From Planctomycetota bacterium (GTDB lineage: Bacteria; Planctomycetota; Phycisphaerae; WQYP01), in NCBI GenBank assembly GCA_021852245.1, contig JAJZNY010000439.1, positions 441 to 7,014 on the forward strand: 6,574 nt of DNA. Direction: 5' to 3'. Below the pieces are notes generated by a model. That model did not search any database, was not told the DNA's origin, and saw only the letters and a list, made by a program, of their open reading frames with translations. A program made the translations under genes and the position numbers. Below are positions 6,063 through 6,574 of the stretch, in pieces (position 1 is the stretch's first letter; every line of letters starts with the position of its first letter).

Positions 6063-6488
6063 TCACAGCACGTCATCCGCATGGGTGTATAGTCGGCCGT
6101 GCGGAATAATCTTTTCCTGCACACATCTGCCGCAGACATAAAATCGCTTTGCCGTAGGTTCAATGCGGTCGGAATCATCCCCCTCGACATGTTGGTAACA
6201 GGCCACGCCGTCCCTGCCACATAGTGCACAGGCCGTGGGAGAACCTCCATCGGTGCGCAGGAGTCGCTCGGATAACCGTGGATATTCCTCGTACTTGCCG
6301 ATACTCTCAGTCTGCTGCACGCTGAAGCTCAGGTGTTTCTCTTTCAGCCATTCTGCGATGGCAGGCAATTCATCATCATCGCAGAACATCCGCCAACCAC
6401 GCCGGTTGAAGAATCCCATCGCTTCGATCTGCTCCTGCTCGATCGACGTCGGCCAGGTTTTCAGCTTGATCATTAACCGCTCTGACAT
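6063..6488 (-). CDS. Small uncharacterised protein with a C-terminal four-cysteine zinc-ribbon-like motif
   Basis: Function unknown. With the start at 6488 the protein has 141 residues. AGGA at 6500-6497 lies 8 nt upstream of this ATG, so I prefer it to the ATG at 6497, which lies directly on the AGG and would add three residues. The N-terminal half (about 1-80) is mixed alpha/beta, with MGFFNRRGWRMFCDDDELPA and an amphipathic segment AIAEWLKEKHLSF. The C-terminal half has CALC (Cys87, Cys90) and VCGRC (Cys119, Cys122), with Cys97 and His100 between them, which suggests one bound zinc ion. There is no signal peptide or membrane segment, so it is probably cytoplasmic. It ends 3 nt from the stop of the convergent gene at 6059. 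It could be a nucleic-acid- or protein-binding adaptor, but nothing seen decides this. Confidence 0.7.
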   Translation of the reverse strand: MSERLMIKLKTWPTSIEQEQIEAMGFFNRRGWRMFCDDDELPAIAEWLKEKHLSFSVQQTESIGKYEEYPRLSERLLRTDGGSPTACALCGRDGVACYQHVEGDDSDRIEPTAKRFYVCGRCVQEKIIPHGRLYTHADDVL

Positions 6489-6495
6489 GGCGTGC

Positions 6496-6525
6496 ATCCT
6501 AGTGCTTCGGGTTGAGGATTGGCAA
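6496..6525 (-). promoter_or_regulatory. Possible minus-strand promoter overlapping the start of the zinc-ribbon gene
   Basis: Read on the minus strand, TTGCCA (6525-6520, 5 of 6 to the -35) is followed after 18 nt by TAGGAT (6501-6496, 4 of 6 to the -10). Transcription would begin about at the ATG at 6488, giving a leaderless or nearly leaderless message. The same bases can be read as the ribosome site, so the two readings compete. A small inverted repeat GGCAA/TTGCC (6521-6525, 6531-6535) overlaps the -35 and could be an operator. Confidence 0.25.
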
Positions 6526-6574
6526 GCGTATTGCCGGAAAGGCGCCGGGGCCGACGGGGGCTGATGCCGCCCGT

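Overview
The window looks like a chromosomal segment of a Gram-negative-type bacterium with moderately high GC. The protein sequences and the fabD-fabG-acpP-fabF order suggest Planctomycetota, possibly the Phycisphaerae. That is an inference from the style of the proteins (acyl carrier protein, a large secreted LolA-like orphan), not a database result.

Layout. Positions 1-3186 hold the core of a type II fatty-acid synthesis operon on the + strand: the 3' two thirds of fabD (cut by the window edge inside its catalytic serine codon), fabG, acpP and fabF. A small beta-class carbonic anhydrase of the Bacillus YtiB type follows at 3331-3903. Positions 3904-4583 hold no convincing gene. They are unusually rich in inverted repeats: several small palindromes, a ~97-bp imperfect palindrome built from repeated GTGTCCA/TGGACAC units, then a promoter-like site with a ten-T spacer and a ~140-nt leader that can fold into stable hairpins. 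Next is a 491-codon reading frame (4584-6059) for an unrecognised exported protein, whose last ~50 codons look out of frame. A small zinc-ribbon-like protein lies on the opposite strand (6063-6488) and converges on it.

How the genes work together. FabD loads malonyl groups from CoA onto the acyl carrier protein AcpP. FabF condenses malonyl-AcpP with the growing acyl-AcpP, and FabG reduces the resulting 3-ketoacyl-AcpP. The carbonic anhydrase interconverts CO2 and bicarbonate; bicarbonate is the substrate of acetyl-CoA carboxylase, which makes malonyl-CoA, so its place beside the fab genes is plausible but a functional link is inferred. The region after 3904 has an accessory character. The main points of interest are the GTGTCCA palindrome, the structured leader and the probable frameshift at the end of the 491-codon frame. 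I did not find a clear new defence or biosynthetic system.
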